A stretch of DNA of 64,000 bases from the NCBI GenBank assembly GCA_963696585.1, contig CAVOKW010000032.1, forward strand, positions 31,310 through 95,309, given 5' to 3'. This stretch comes from Parvibaculum sp963696585 (GTDB lineage Bacteria; Pseudomonadota; Alphaproteobacteria; Parvibaculales; Parvibaculaceae). Under the pieces are notes generated by a model. It was not told where the DNA came from and ran no database searches. It worked only from the letters and a program-made list of their open reading frames with translations. Made by a program: the position numbers and the translations under genes. This document shows positions 17,145 to 26,026 of this stretch, piece after piece (the stretch's first letter is position 1; the number at the start of each line of letters is the position of its first letter).

Positions 17145-19199
17145 TCAAAGAGAGAGCGCGAGACGCGTGCCGTCCTCGATCGCCCTGACCGCATCGAGTT
17201 GCTGAGGCTTGTCGACGCCGCCGATTGCATGAACGGGTTTTCCCAGGGACCGTGCCAACGACAACGCATCGTCCACCGATTCCTGCCCGGCGCAGACGAC
17301 AATCGTGTCAACTTTCAACGTCTGCGGTTTGCCGCCTGCCTCGATATGGAGCCCGGCATCGTCGATTTTCCGATAGATTACATCGCCGGTCATCGTAACG
17401 CCGCGGAACATCACCTCCAGAAAATTGGCCCATCCCCTGGTCTTGCTCAGGCCGGCACCGAAACTATCGCGCGGCTTGCGCTGGAGAAGGTGAATCTTGC
17501 GCGATGACGGCCACTGATGATTGGCGGGCAGCAACGCGCCTGGCTGCGTATAGCTCAGATCAATTCCCCACTCGGAGGCAAATCTCTCGACATCGGGATG
17601 CGACGGATCATGTGGGCCATGCGGATGCGACAGGAGCGCCGCCACGTCGAAGCCAATGCCGCCAGCGCCGACAATGGCAACCTCGGCACCGACGCGTGCG
17701 GTGTTTGTGATTGCCTCTACATAGGTCATAACCGACGGGTGATCCGCACCCGGAATGTCGAGACGGCGCGGGCGAACGCCGGTTGCGACGACGATTTCGT
17801 CAAATCCGCCGCTCTCGAGATCGGCGAGCGAAACCGGTCGGCCACAGCGGACCTCGACGCCCAGTTCGTCGAGCCGGTTCCTGAAATAGCGGATAGTCTC
17901 GGCATAATCCTCCTTGCCGGGAATCCGCCGCGCCAGATTGAACTGACCACCGATTTCGTTGTCGGCTTCGAAGAGCGCCACCTTGTGGCCGCGTTCGGCC
18001 GCCGTCACCGCGCAGGCAAGACCCGCCGGGCCGCCGCCAAGGACCGCGATGTGCTTTCCTCTGGCTGCTGGCGCGATCTTGAATTCGACTTCCCGGCATG
18101 CCGCCGGATTGACCATGCAGGTCGTCAACTTTCCGGTAAAGGCGTTGTCGAGGCAGGCCTGATTGCAGCCGATGCAGGTATTGATGTTCGACGATGCGCC
18201 CGATGCCGCTTTCGCAACAAAATCGGGATCGGCCAAGAGCGGACGCGCGAGCGAAACCATGTCGGCTTGTCCGTCTGCAATCAGTTGCTCCGCTTGCTCC
18301 GGCGTATTGATCCGGTTGGACGCGACCACGGGTATCGCGACTTCCGCCTTGAGCCGCTTGATCGCCCAGGTGAAAGCGCCGCGCGGCACCATATGAGCGA
18401 TCGTCGGTACACGCGATTCATGCCAGCCTATGCCGGTATTGAGGATGTTTGCGCCGCTCGCCTCGACATCTTTTGCGAGGGCGGCGACGTCCGGCCAGGA
18501 ATTGCCCCCCTCGACAAGATCGAGAACGGATATCCGGTAAATGATAATGAAGTCCGGGCCGCAATGCTTGCGGACACGCCCGACGACCTCAACCGGCAAG
18601 CGCCGCCGGTTCTCCGCCGAACCGCCCCAGCTATCTGTGCGCTGATTTGTGCGCGCCGCAGTGAACTGATTGAGAAAATAGCCCTCCGAACCCATGACTT
18701 CAACGCCGTCATATCCGGCTTCGCGTGCGAGGGCTGCGGCAGTGCCAAAGTCCTCGATGGTCTGGAGGATTTCATCATCGTCCAGGGCGCGGGGCGTAAG
18801 CGGATTGATGCGGGATCTGACTGCGGAGGGAGCCACCAGTTCTGCATGCCGACCGTAGCGGCCCGCATGCAGGAGCTGGAGAACGATCTTTCCGCCCTCA
18901 TCGTGGACGGCGCGCGTAATCACACGATGACCCTCAACGAGGTCCTCAGTCATGACCGACGCGCGCTCCGCAAGCCTTCCCGCCCTGTTCGGCGAGATAC
19001 CGCCGGTGACAAGGATTCCGACGCCGCCCTTTGCGCGCCGTGCGAAGAATTTGGCCTGTCGCTCGAAACCGTCCGGCATCTCCTCGAGGCCGGTGTGCAT
19101 CGATCCCATCAACACGCGGTTTCTGAGCGCCGTAAATCCGAGATCGAGTGGTGCAAGCAGATGAGCAAAGATATCTGGCGTTTTTTTCACTTCGACCAA
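17145..19199 (-). CDS. FadH-like NADH:flavin oxidoreductase/2,4-dienoyl-CoA reductase
   Basis: The protein aligns with the architecture of 2,4-dienoyl-CoA reductase. It has an old-yellow-enzyme barrel (LLAPLDLGFTALRNRVLMGS at the start), the [4Fe-4S] ligands in CIGCNQACLDN with a later Cys in TTCMVNP, an FAD domain (VLGGGPAGLACAV) and an NAD domain (AIVGAGGIGFDVA). It uses NAD(P)H to reduce dienoyl-CoAs or other activated C=C bonds. A TTG start at 19199 is chosen: it lies 10 bases after the MaoC stop and gives about 684 residues, close to the E. coli enzyme; the frame stays open to 19250, inside the MaoC gene. It may reduce unsaturated ring or side-chain CoA intermediates. Confidence 0.9.
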   Translation of the reverse strand: MVEVKKTPDIFAHLLAPLDLGFTALRNRVLMGSMHTGLEEMPDGFERQAKFFARRAKGGVGILVTGGISPNRAGRLAERASVMTEDLVEGHRVITRAVHDEGGKIVLQLLHAGRYGRHAELVAPSAVRSRINPLTPRALDDDEILQTIEDFGTAAALAREAGYDGVEVMGSEGYFLNQFTAARTNQRTDSWGGSAENRRRLPVEVVGRVRKHCGPDFIIIYRISVLDLVEGGNSWPDVAALAKDVEASGANILNTGIGWHESRVPTIAHMVPRGAFTWAIKRLKAEVAIPVVASNRINTPEQAEQLIADGQADMVSLARPLLADPDFVAKAASGASSNINTCIGCNQACLDNAFTGKLTTCMVNPAACREVEFKIAPAARGKHIAVLGGGPAGLACAVTAAERGHKVALFEADNEIGGQFNLARRIPGKEDYAETIRYFRNRLDELGVEVRCGRPVSLADLESGGFDEIVVATGVRPRRLDIPGADHPSVMTYVEAITNTARVGAEVAIVGAGGIGFDVAALLSHPHGPHDPSHPDVERFASEWGIDLSYTQPGALLPANHQWPSSRKIHLLQRKPRDSFGAGLSKTRGWANFLEVMFRGVTMTGDVIYRKIDDAGLHIEAGGKPQTLKVDTIVVCAGQESVDDALSLARSLGKPVHAIGGVDKPQQLDAVRAIEDGTRLALSL

Positions 19200-19209
19200 T
19201 TTCCGTCTG

Positions 19210-20058
19210 TCAGGGCTTGAATGCCGCTTTGGCCTGAGACAGGACGACATTACCGTTTTGCGTCTCGGCCTGCACGATCGCGACTCCGTCGCCCGTTTTC
19301 CACATCTTCGTTATAATGGTGTCGCCGAAATAGACCTGAGCGGCAAAGCGTCCGCTGAGAGATTTGAAGCGGGCGGGATCGTTGCCGCAAAGCTCGCGCA
19401 GGACCGCGCGGCCGACGAAGCCATATGTGCAAAGCCCGTGGACGAAAGGCTTTTCAAAGCCGCCCAGTTTGGCGAAGTCCGGATCGATGTGAATCGGATT
19501 GCGGTCGCCCGAGAGGCGATAGATTGCCCCTTGCTCGGGGCGCGTCACATCCTCGACCACGGCGTCAGGCGTCCGGTCCGGCGGCGTCGAGTCGACGCCC
19601 GAAGGGCCGCGCTCTCCGCCGAATCCGCCGGCGCCGCGCACAAATAGCGTCGCGTGAGTTTTGAAGAGGGGCCCCTTCTCGTCGGAACCCGTGCTCTCAA
19701 CCCCGATAACGGCCGCCTTGCCTTTGTCCCAGACCTCGGAAACGCGTCCCGTTACCTTGATCTTGGCCGATGAGGGCAGGGGACGCAGCAACTCGACGGA
19801 TTGCTCGCCATGCAGCAGCATTTCCAACTTCATCTCGACGCCGCTCATCAGCCCGGCGAGCCCTCGCCCGCCAGGGATGACGGCATAGGTCGGCAGAACT
19901 TTCGGTCCTTTGCCTTCGTAAATGAAATCAAGCCCGTCGGCGGGACGCGCGCCGACGCCAAGTGCATAGAGCATCGTGTCCTTGTCGGACCATTCCACAT
20001 CGACGGCCGGAAACGTCATGCCGACCAGATCCTTCGAAATTGCCTTTTTTCCGCTCAT
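19210..20058 (-). CDS. MaoC-like hydratase (MFE-2 hydratase-2 type)
   Basis: The protein of about 282 residues is a double hot-dog enoyl-CoA hydratase. The N-terminal half binds substrate (YALGVGARPADGLDFIYEGK) and the C-terminal half carries the hydratase-2 motif YRLSGDRNPIHIDPDFA followed by FVHGLCTYG. Asp and His of that motif are the expected catalytic pair, giving (R)-3-hydroxyacyl-CoA. The ATG at 20058 with upstream AGGATC is preferred over TTG at 20079. It forms a minus-strand run with the CMD protein and FadH-like reductase. Confidence 0.9.
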   Translation of the reverse strand: MSGKKAISKDLVGMTFPAVDVEWSDKDTMLYALGVGARPADGLDFIYEGKGPKVLPTYAVIPGGRGLAGLMSGVEMKLEMLLHGEQSVELLRPLPSSAKIKVTGRVSEVWDKGKAAVIGVESTGSDEKGPLFKTHATLFVRGAGGFGGERGPSGVDSTPPDRTPDAVVEDVTRPEQGAIYRLSGDRNPIHIDPDFAKLGGFEKPFVHGLCTYGFVGRAVLRELCGNDPARFKSLSGRFAAQVYFGDTIITKMWKTGDGVAIVQAETQNGNVVLSQAKAAFKP

Positions 20059-20097
20059 TGTCGTGATCCTGTTCCCCAATTGTCATTTCTTGTCCGC

Positions 20098-20667
20098 TCA
20101 AGGTTTCTTGCCGTCCGGTGGCCAGGCGACGACGCCATCCTCAAGCGGGATTTTCAGGCTTTTGAGCAGTTGCGAGAAAAGCGTCCAGTTGCCGATGGCG
20201 ACAACCAGTTCGATCCGTTCTTCGGCCGTTTTCAGGTGCGCCGCACAGGCAGTCCAGGTGGCGTCCGAAATCATGCCGCCGTCGAGCGTCTCGTCGGTCG
20301 CGGCGAGAATGGCGCGGTCGGCGTCGGACAGGCAGGACGCATTTTTCCAGTCCCGCGTGGCGACCAGATCCGCCTCAGGAATGTCCAGCATGCGGGCGAC
20401 TCGCCAATGTTGCGTCCATTCATAGAGCGATTTCGTCTTCCAACCGATGCGCATGATGATGAGTTCGCGTAGTCTTGCATCGAGCTTGTTGCCCTGGAAA
20501 AGTAGCGTGGTTAGTGTCGAGGCAAGTTCGCGCGCGACATCGGGATGCCGGAGCAAAACCCTGAAGACGCTGAGTGGTGCCATCTGTTCGGATATGCCGG
20601 CTTTCGCGGCTGCGGCCGCCGCTTCCGCCATCGACAGCAGGGGAACCCTGGGCGTTTCGTCGGTCAT
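20098..20667 (-). CDS. Carboxymuconolactone decarboxylase-family protein
   Basis: The 189-residue protein has the CMD core LRELIIMRIGWKTKSLYEWT followed by QHWRVARMLD. Alkylhydroperoxidase-type members have a CxxC there; this one has none, only the conserved Glu, Trp and His, so redox peroxidase activity is unlikely. The ATG at 20667 is clear because GGAGGACAAAATA precedes it; the longer frame to 20718 lacks such a site. It opens the minus-strand run and is divergent from the zinc alcohol dehydrogenase. Its substrate is unknown; decarboxylation or ring-lactone chemistry is possible. Confidence 0.82.
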   Translation of the reverse strand: MTDETPRVPLLSMAEAAAAAAKAGISEQMAPLSVFRVLLRHPDVARELASTLTTLLFQGNKLDARLRELIIMRIGWKTKSLYEWTQHWRVARMLDIPEADLVATRDWKNASCLSDADRAILAATDETLDGGMISDATWTACAAHLKTAEERIELVVAIGNWTLFSQLLKSLKIPLEDGVVAWPPDGKKP

Positions 20668-20735
20668 TATTTTGTCCTCCCCAAAATTTTGCGAGAATGG
20701 AAGTTTAGGGCTTCGCATCCTATCTTTGAGCCTTT

Positions 20736-20774
20736 ATAACACATACAAGGCTTAAAAAAATATATATGTGTTAT
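20736..20774. promoter_or_regulatory. Inverted repeat ATAACACATA / TATGTGTTAT in a divergent promoter
   Basis: Two perfect 10-base arms (20736-20745 and 20765-20774) face each other across 19 AT-rich bases. Each arm overlaps a possible -10 box for one of the divergent genes, the CMD protein (minus) and the alcohol dehydrogenase (plus). The same 10-mer, as TACGTGTTAT, occurs upstream of the enoyl-CoA hydratase at 12356-12365. Confidence 0.55.
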
Positions 20775-20814
20775 CGACGCGTTGTCGGTGCAGACATGAA
20801 GCGGGGAGTCGAGA

Positions 20815-21909
20815 ATGTTGCCGAAAAAATCGATGGCGATGGTGCAGACGGCGCCGCGCAAACTCGAAGCCCGCGATTTGCCGATCCCCCAGATCGCCGA
20901 CGACAGCGCCATCCTCCGCGTCGAAGCCTGCGGCATTTGCGGCAGCGATTACGAACAATACGAAGGGGTCTTGCGGACTCCGATGCCGGTGATTCCGGGG
21001 CACGAACCTCTCGGGATCATCGAGGCAATCGGCGACAAGGCCGCCAGGCGCTGGGGCGTCGATGTTGGTGATCGGGTCGCCATCGAGACGATGTTGTCAT
21101 GCCATTGCTGCGACACCTGTGTCGGCGGGCATTATCACCTCTGCGACCGCCGCCAGATCTACTCGTATATTCCGCTCACGGAGGCGCCGGGCCTCTGGGG
21201 CGCCTATTCGCAATATATGTATCTCGCGCCCAACACGATCCTTCACAAGATGGACAAGGGCTTTCCAGCGGAGCTGGCGGTCATGTTCAATCCGCTGGGT
21301 GCAGGCTTCCGCTGGGCGGTAGAGATTCCGCAGACGCAGGTTGGCGATACCGTTTTGATTTTTGGGCCCGGACAGCGCGGGCTTGCAAGCGTCGTTGCCG
21401 CACGTGAAGCCGGTGCGGGAAAGATCATCGTCACGGGGCTTGCGGCCGATTCAAACAAGCTCCAGATGGCCCTTGCTCTTGGTGCTGATCACATTATCGA
21501 TGTGCAGAACGAGAATGTTGTCGATCGTGTGCGGGCGCTGACAAACGGAAAGGGCGCGGACGTCGTCGTTGAGGTCACGTCCTACGCGACGCAGCCGGTC
21601 CGTGATGCGCTGGATTGTGTCCGTATGGGCGGCACGATCGTTCTTGCCGGCGTCAAGGGATTCAAGCCCGTTTCCGATTTCGTGTCCGACCTTATCGTCA
21701 TGAAGGAAATCACCATCAAGGGCGCGATCGGCGTTACGTCGTCGGGATACAAGAAGGCGATCGAGATTATCGAGCGCCGCAAATATCCTCTTGAACTCAT
21801 GCATACTCATAATTTCAAGCTTGAGGAAGCTGAGCTGGCGATCAAGACGCTGGCGCGCCAGATCGAGGGGCAGGAATCAGTCCATTCCTGTCTCATTCCG
21901 GTGACTTGA
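20815..21909 (+). CDS. Zinc-dependent alcohol dehydrogenase (MDR superfamily)
   Basis: The 364-residue protein has catalytic zinc ligands Cys42 (GICGSD) and His63-Glu64 (PGHEPLG). The structural zinc lobe has Cys96/98/99, Cys102 and Cys110, and the nucleotide-binding glycines are in LIFGPGQRGLA. It would oxidise a secondary or primary alcohol with NAD(P)+. GGGGAGTCGAGA precedes the ATG at 20815. It starts the plus-strand block that continues with the thiolase-fold protein, so it may oxidise a hydroxylated side chain or ring position before CoA-dependent cleavage. Threonine dehydrogenase-like relatives exist, but context argues against an amino-acid role. Confidence 0.9.
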   Translation: MLPKKSMAMVQTAPRKLEARDLPIPQIADDSAILRVEACGICGSDYEQYEGVLRTPMPVIPGHEPLGIIEAIGDKAARRWGVDVGDRVAIETMLSCHCCDTCVGGHYHLCDRRQIYSYIPLTEAPGLWGAYSQYMYLAPNTILHKMDKGFPAELAVMFNPLGAGFRWAVEIPQTQVGDTVLIFGPGQRGLASVVAAREAGAGKIIVTGLAADSNKLQMALALGADHIIDVQNENVVDRVRALTNGKGADVVVEVTSYATQPVRDALDCVRMGGTIVLAGVKGFKPVSDFVSDLIVMKEITIKGAIGVTSSGYKKAIEIIERRKYPLELMHTHNFKLEEAELAIKTLARQIEGQESVHSCLIPVT

Positions 21910-21998
21910 TCTGTCTACAGAATATTTTTCAAACGGAAGCATGCAGCGGCTCAACGAAAAGGCTGCGTGCGGGGAGCAATGATGATGAGGGCAGTTTC

Positions 21999-23168
21999 GT
22001 GAAGAATTTCAGCGACAAGGCTGCGATCGTCGGGATCGGCGAGACAAACTATGTAAAAGGGTCGGACCAGACGGCCGTGGCCATGATGCTCGATGCCGCC
22101 AGGCGGGCCATCGCGGATGCGGGGCTGAAGCCCAGGGACATTGATGGCATGGTGCCGCCGCCCGTCTATACAACGTCGGAAGAATTGGCCGCCAACCTCG
22201 GCGTCGATGTGTTGCGATATGCCTCGACGGTCAACATGGGCGGCGCGAGCCCGACCACGGCGTTGCAGAATGCCGCCATGGCCGTGGCTTCCGGTGTCTG
22301 CGACAACGTGCTGGTCACGCTCGGCTGGAACGGCTATTCGGCGCTGCGGCCTAAAGCGGGGGTGCCGCCAAGCCGACCGATGAATATGAACACGCTGACC
22401 TCGACCATCCGGGGTTACTATCTCCCCTATGGCGTTCTGTTGCCGGTGCAGATGTATGCCTGGCTCGCGACGCGGCATTCGAAACTTTACAATGTCAGCC
22501 CCGAGGCGACGGGTTGGATTGCGATGGCGTGCCGCAAGCATGCCCAACTCAACGACCGTGCCCTGACCTGCGGCCAACCGATGACGATGGATGACTACAT
22601 GCGGTCGCGCATGGTGTCCTCGCCGTTCCGTTTATTCGATTGCTGTCTCGAAACGGATGGGGCCTGCGCCGTCGTGGTGACGAGCGCCGAGCGGGCGAAG
22701 GACTTGCCTCACAGGCCGGTCTATATCTCCGGCGCGGCCGAGGGCCATCCTTATCCTGCCGACGATATTCCGTCACGGCCGGATCCTTTCAAGATCGGTT
22801 TGAGCTACGCCGCGCCACGCGCTTTCGCCATGGCCGGCGTGACACCGAAGGACATGGACTTTCTGCAGGTCTACGACTGTTTCACCTATGTCGTGCTGCT
22901 CCAGCTCGAAGCCCTGGGCTATTTCGAGCCGGGTGGCGCACTCGATTTCGTCAAGGATGGACAGATCGAGCTCGGCGGCAAGTTCCCGCTCAATACGCAT
23001 GGCGGACTTTTGAGCGAGGCGCATGTGTGGGGCCTCAATCATGTGCTTGAGGCGACCCGCCAATTGCGCGGCGATGCGGGCAAGCGGCAAATTCCGGATG
23101 CCGAAATCGGACTCGTGACCGGATGGGGCGATCTCGGCGATGGCAGCCTCGCGATTTTGAGGAGATAA
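21999..23168 (+). CDS. Thiolase-fold protein of the SCP-x/Ltp2 type, lacking the nucleophilic Cys
   Basis: The GTG at 21999 is chosen as start: GAGGG lies upstream and the preceding residues to 21906 are not thiolase-like. This gives 389 residues starting VKNFSDKAAIVGIGETNY. The position of the active-site Cys of thiolases reads TVNMGGASPTTAL, with no Cys. The C-terminal NTHGGLLSEAHVWGLNH motif is intact. This combination, plus a DUF35 gene three bases downstream, resembles Ltp2-type retro-aldolases of steroid side-chain degradation rather than beta-ketothiolases. Known: Ltp2-like proteins need a DUF35 partner. Inferred: this pair cleaves a beta-hydroxyacyl-CoA. Confidence 0.85.
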   Translation: MKNFSDKAAIVGIGETNYVKGSDQTAVAMMLDAARRAIADAGLKPRDIDGMVPPPVYTTSEELAANLGVDVLRYASTVNMGGASPTTALQNAAMAVASGVCDNVLVTLGWNGYSALRPKAGVPPSRPMNMNTLTSTIRGYYLPYGVLLPVQMYAWLATRHSKLYNVSPEATGWIAMACRKHAQLNDRALTCGQPMTMDDYMRSRMVSSPFRLFDCCLETDGACAVVVTSAERAKDLPHRPVYISGAAEGHPYPADDIPSRPDPFKIGLSYAAPRAFAMAGVTPKDMDFLQVYDCFTYVVLLQLEALGYFEPGGALDFVKDGQIELGGKFPLNTHGGLLSEAHVWGLNHVLEATRQLRGDAGKRQIPDAEIGLVTGWGDLGDGSLAILRR

Positions 23169-23170
23169 AA

Positions 23171-23593
23171 ATGGAATTTGAGCAACCGAAATATCCTCAG
23201 CCCGCGACCGTCGATCCGGTCGATGCGGAGTTCTGGAAGCTTTGCCAGGACGGCGTCCTGCGTTTTCAGCAGTGCAGCCATTGTGACACCTGGCGGTTCC
23301 TGCCGCGTTACATGTGCGCAAAATGTGGTTCGCCGGATTACGAGTGGATGCCGAGCAGCGGGCGCGGCCGCATTTTTTCCTGGACGGTGACCTACCAGCC
23401 CTTCCATCCGGCTTTCGCACGCGACGTGCCCTACATAGCTGCGGTCGTGGAATTGGAAGAAGGCGTCCGCATGGCGACGCGCTTGCTCGACTGCGACCCG
23501 GAGGCGGTGGAACTCGACATGCCTGTGGCCCTCGTCTTCAAGGACATCGGCGACGGATTCATGCTTCCGTGTTTCAAGCCTGCCCTGAAATAA
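23171..23593 (+). CDS. DUF35 Zn-ribbon/OB-fold partner of the thiolase-like protein
   Basis: The 140-residue protein has a rubredoxin-like zinc ribbon with two C-x2-C knuckles (QCSHCDTW and MCAKCGSP, residues about 34-59). An OB-fold with GRIFSWTVTYQPFHPAF follows. The ATG at 23171 is used because GGAG overlaps the end of the upstream gene and translation would be coupled; a longer frame from 23123 lies inside that gene. DUF35 proteins bind and position CoA substrates for thiolase-fold or MaoC partners. The adjacent partner here is the Cys-less thiolase. Confidence 0.9.
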   Translation: MEFEQPKYPQPATVDPVDAEFWKLCQDGVLRFQQCSHCDTWRFLPRYMCAKCGSPDYEWMPSSGRGRIFSWTVTYQPFHPAFARDVPYIAAVVELEEGVRMATRLLDCDPEAVELDMPVALVFKDIGDGFMLPCFKPALK

Positions 23594-23632
23594 AAACAGA
23601 GCCAATCGCCATCTACGCATCGGAGATCTAAA

Positions 23633-24826
23633 ATGGATTTGGCATACGGCCCCCAATACGAGGCCTTCCGGGAAGAGGTCAGGGCGTTCCTGGCAAAACA
23701 TAAAAATCAGGCACCCAAGGGTCTCGGCGCTGCCGGGCGCCCGTCTCCCGAAGCCTGTGCCTGGCAGCAACTGCTGATCCAGCACGGCTATGCCGCGCGG
23801 ACGATTCCGAAAGACTATGGCGGCTATGGCGCCAAGCCGGACATTCTCGAATCGCGCATCATCGCGGAGGAATTTTCCGCTGCTCGTGTGCCTTCGGCGT
23901 TGCAGAACCAGGGTATCTCCATGCTGGTGCCGACGCTTCTGGAACTTGGCACCGAGGAGCAAAAGAAAAAATGGGTGAAGCCGACGCTTCGTGGCGAGGT
24001 GGTCTGGTGCCAGGGATATTCCGAGCCGGGGTCAGGTTCAGACCTCGCCAGCCTTCAGACCAAGGCGACTGTGGATGGCGACGATTTCGTCATCAACGGC
24101 CAGAAAATCTGGACCAGTACCGCGCACGAGGCGGACATGATCTTCTGCCTGGTGCGCACCGAGCCCGACAAGCCGAAGCATGAAGGCATTTCCTATCTGA
24201 TCTTCTCGATGAAGACGCCCGGCATCGAAGTCCGTCCGCTCACCACCATGACGGGCCATGCCGAATTCAACGAAGTCTTCTTCACCGATGTGCGCGTGCC
24301 GAAGACGCAGATCGTCGGCCAGCGCGGGCAGGGATGGTTTGTCGCCAACGCGACCTTGAAGCATGAGCGCGGAATGCTCGGCGATCCGGCGGCCATGGAA
24401 ACCAGGTTCCAGGCCCTTGTCGACGTGATGCGCGAGGAGACTGTCGACGGGCAGCGGGCCATCGACAATCCGGTTTTCCGGGACCGCCTGATCAGGCTTC
24501 AGGCGGAACTTGCCGCCATGAAGTTCAATGGGCTCCGGCTGCTGACCAGCGCCAGCAAGGGCGAGGATCCCGGCTTGGCGCGTCTGATCGTGAAGCTTCA
24601 ATCCTGCGAACTGACCCATCAAATATCGGCGCTCGCGATCGACGTCATGGGAGAGTTTGGCATTCTCTACGATGACAGCCCCTATCTGCGCAGCCACGGC
24701 TCGTGGCAGTGGGGATACATGTTTCAGCTTGGGCTCATCATCGGCGGCGGTACGGCGCAGATTCAGAAAAACATCATTTCGGAACGTGGGCTTGGTATGC
24801 CGCGTGAACCGAAGCAGGCAAAATAG
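23633..24826 (+). CDS. Acyl-CoA dehydrogenase
   Basis: The 397-residue flavoenzyme has the N-terminal helical, middle beta (WCQGYSEPGSGSDLASLQT) and C-terminal helical domains of the ACAD family. The usual catalytic E-G-T-x-x-I-Q region reads IIGGGTAQIQKN, with Gly where medium-chain enzymes have the base Glu. It lies 12 bases before a shorter ACAD gene. Such long/short pairs form heterotetramers (FadE28-FadE29 type) in steroid catabolism, so a joint enzyme is plausible. GGAGATCTAAA precedes the ATG. Confidence 0.92.
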   Translation: MDLAYGPQYEAFREEVRAFLAKHKNQAPKGLGAAGRPSPEACAWQQLLIQHGYAARTIPKDYGGYGAKPDILESRIIAEEFSAARVPSALQNQGISMLVPTLLELGTEEQKKKWVKPTLRGEVVWCQGYSEPGSGSDLASLQTKATVDGDDFVINGQKIWTSTAHEADMIFCLVRTEPDKPKHEGISYLIFSMKTPGIEVRPLTTMTGHAEFNEVFFTDVRVPKTQIVGQRGQGWFVANATLKHERGMLGDPAAMETRFQALVDVMREETVDGQRAIDNPVFRDRLIRLQAELAAMKFNGLRLLTSASKGEDPGLARLIVKLQSCELTHQISALAIDVMGEFGILYDDSPYLRSHGSWQWGYMFQLGLIIGGGTAQIQKNIISERGLGMPREPKQAK

Positions 24827-24837
24827 GGATTTATCCG

Positions 24838-25923
24838 ATGGAATTTGCATTGTCGGAAGAGCAGCGCATGTTGCAGGACAGCGTCCGCCGTTTTCTTGAA
24901 CAGAATGCGTCGCTTGACAAGGTGCGGCTTGCCGCCGCGAACACGCATACCGTTCAGCGGTCCCTGTGGGCGGGTGCCAGCGAGATGGGCATCCCTGGAA
25001 TGCTGATCCCGGAAGATTTTGGCGGCATGGGTCTTGGATTTCTCGACGCGGCGATCGTTTACGAGATGGTCGGTCGGCATGTCGCCCCGCTGCCTTTCCT
25101 TGGGGCGGCTGTCATGGCGCCGCTCGCGCTGATGCTCGCAGGAAACGAGGCTCAGCAGAGAAAGTGGCTTCCGAAGATCGCTGCGGGCGAGGTTGTCGCA
25201 GGCGTGGCCGTCACGGAAAGCATCGGCATCCGCGAAGATGCCGGCGTGAAAGCGCGGAATGGAATGCTCACGGGCAAGTCCCTCTTCGTCATCGACTGGG
25301 CTGAGGCCGATCTCTACATCGTGGCCGACAGCGACCATGGATTTCATCTCGTTTTGCCCGACGCGAAGGGTTTGTCGCGGCGGGCGCTCAACACCATCGA
25401 CAAGACCCGATCGGTTGGCGAACTTGTCTTCGATCAGGTCGCGGCTGAGCCCTTGCCCCGATCCAGCGCCGACGCGGTTGCGCGGGTGATAGATGCCGGC
25501 AGGGTCATGCTTGCCGCCGATACCCTCGGTGCGGGTCAGATGATGATCGAGAAGGCGGTCGCTTATGCGGGAGAGCGCAAGCAGTTCGGTCGCGTGATCG
25601 GGTCGTTTCAGGCCGTGAAGCACCTCTGCGCCGAGATGGCGGCCGCTCTCGAACCATCGCGTTCGCTGGTGTGGTATGCGGCCCATGCGCTGGATGAGGT
25701 GCCGGACGACGCGCGCCTCATGGCATGTCATGCCAAGAGCCACCTGTCGGAAGTGGGCCGCTTCGTCGCGCGCACCGCGACAGAGGTTCATGGCGGCATG
25801 GGCTTCACCGATCTGCTTGGCCTGCATTACTGGTTCAAGCGTATTGGTTTCGACCGGCAGATGCTGGGCGGGCCGGAGCTGGTTCGTCTTGAAGCCGCGC
25901 GCTTGCAGGGCTGGGCTGCCTAG
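24838..25923 (+). CDS. Acyl-CoA dehydrogenase, short partner type
   Basis: The 361-residue ACAD starts MEFALSEEQRMLQDSVRRFL and ends with TEVHGGMGFTDLLGLHYWFK. The C-terminus lacks the EGT-x-x-Q segment. This shorter type is the usual second subunit of heteromeric acyl-CoA dehydrogenases. It follows the 397-residue ACAD directly. Its middle domain is less conserved than in the neighbours (AVTESIGIREDAG in place of SEPGSGSD), which may reflect loss of one FAD-contact segment. Substrate chain length is unknown. Confidence 0.88.
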   Translation: MEFALSEEQRMLQDSVRRFLEQNASLDKVRLAAANTHTVQRSLWAGASEMGIPGMLIPEDFGGMGLGFLDAAIVYEMVGRHVAPLPFLGAAVMAPLALMLAGNEAQQRKWLPKIAAGEVVAGVAVTESIGIREDAGVKARNGMLTGKSLFVIDWAEADLYIVADSDHGFHLVLPDAKGLSRRALNTIDKTRSVGELVFDQVAAEPLPRSSADAVARVIDAGRVMLAADTLGAGQMMIEKAVAYAGERKQFGRVIGSFQAVKHLCAEMAAALEPSRSLVWYAAHALDEVPDDARLMACHAKSHLSEVGRFVARTATEVHGGMGFTDLLGLHYWFKRIGFDRQMLGGPELVRLEAARLQGWAA

Positions 25924-26026
25924 ACCCCGCCTGGATATCGGGAAGCATGGATATGGCTGTCGATGAGTGTTGCCGCGACTCATGGCGCGGTGATATTTGC
26001 ACCGGCACGGCAATGGGGAGATACGC

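Noticed and set aside
17517..19220. 567-codon open frame on the plus strand
   Set aside because: Antisense to the FadH-like reductase, whose iron-sulfur, FAD and NAD motifs are unmistakable; the plus-strand product shows no family resemblance.
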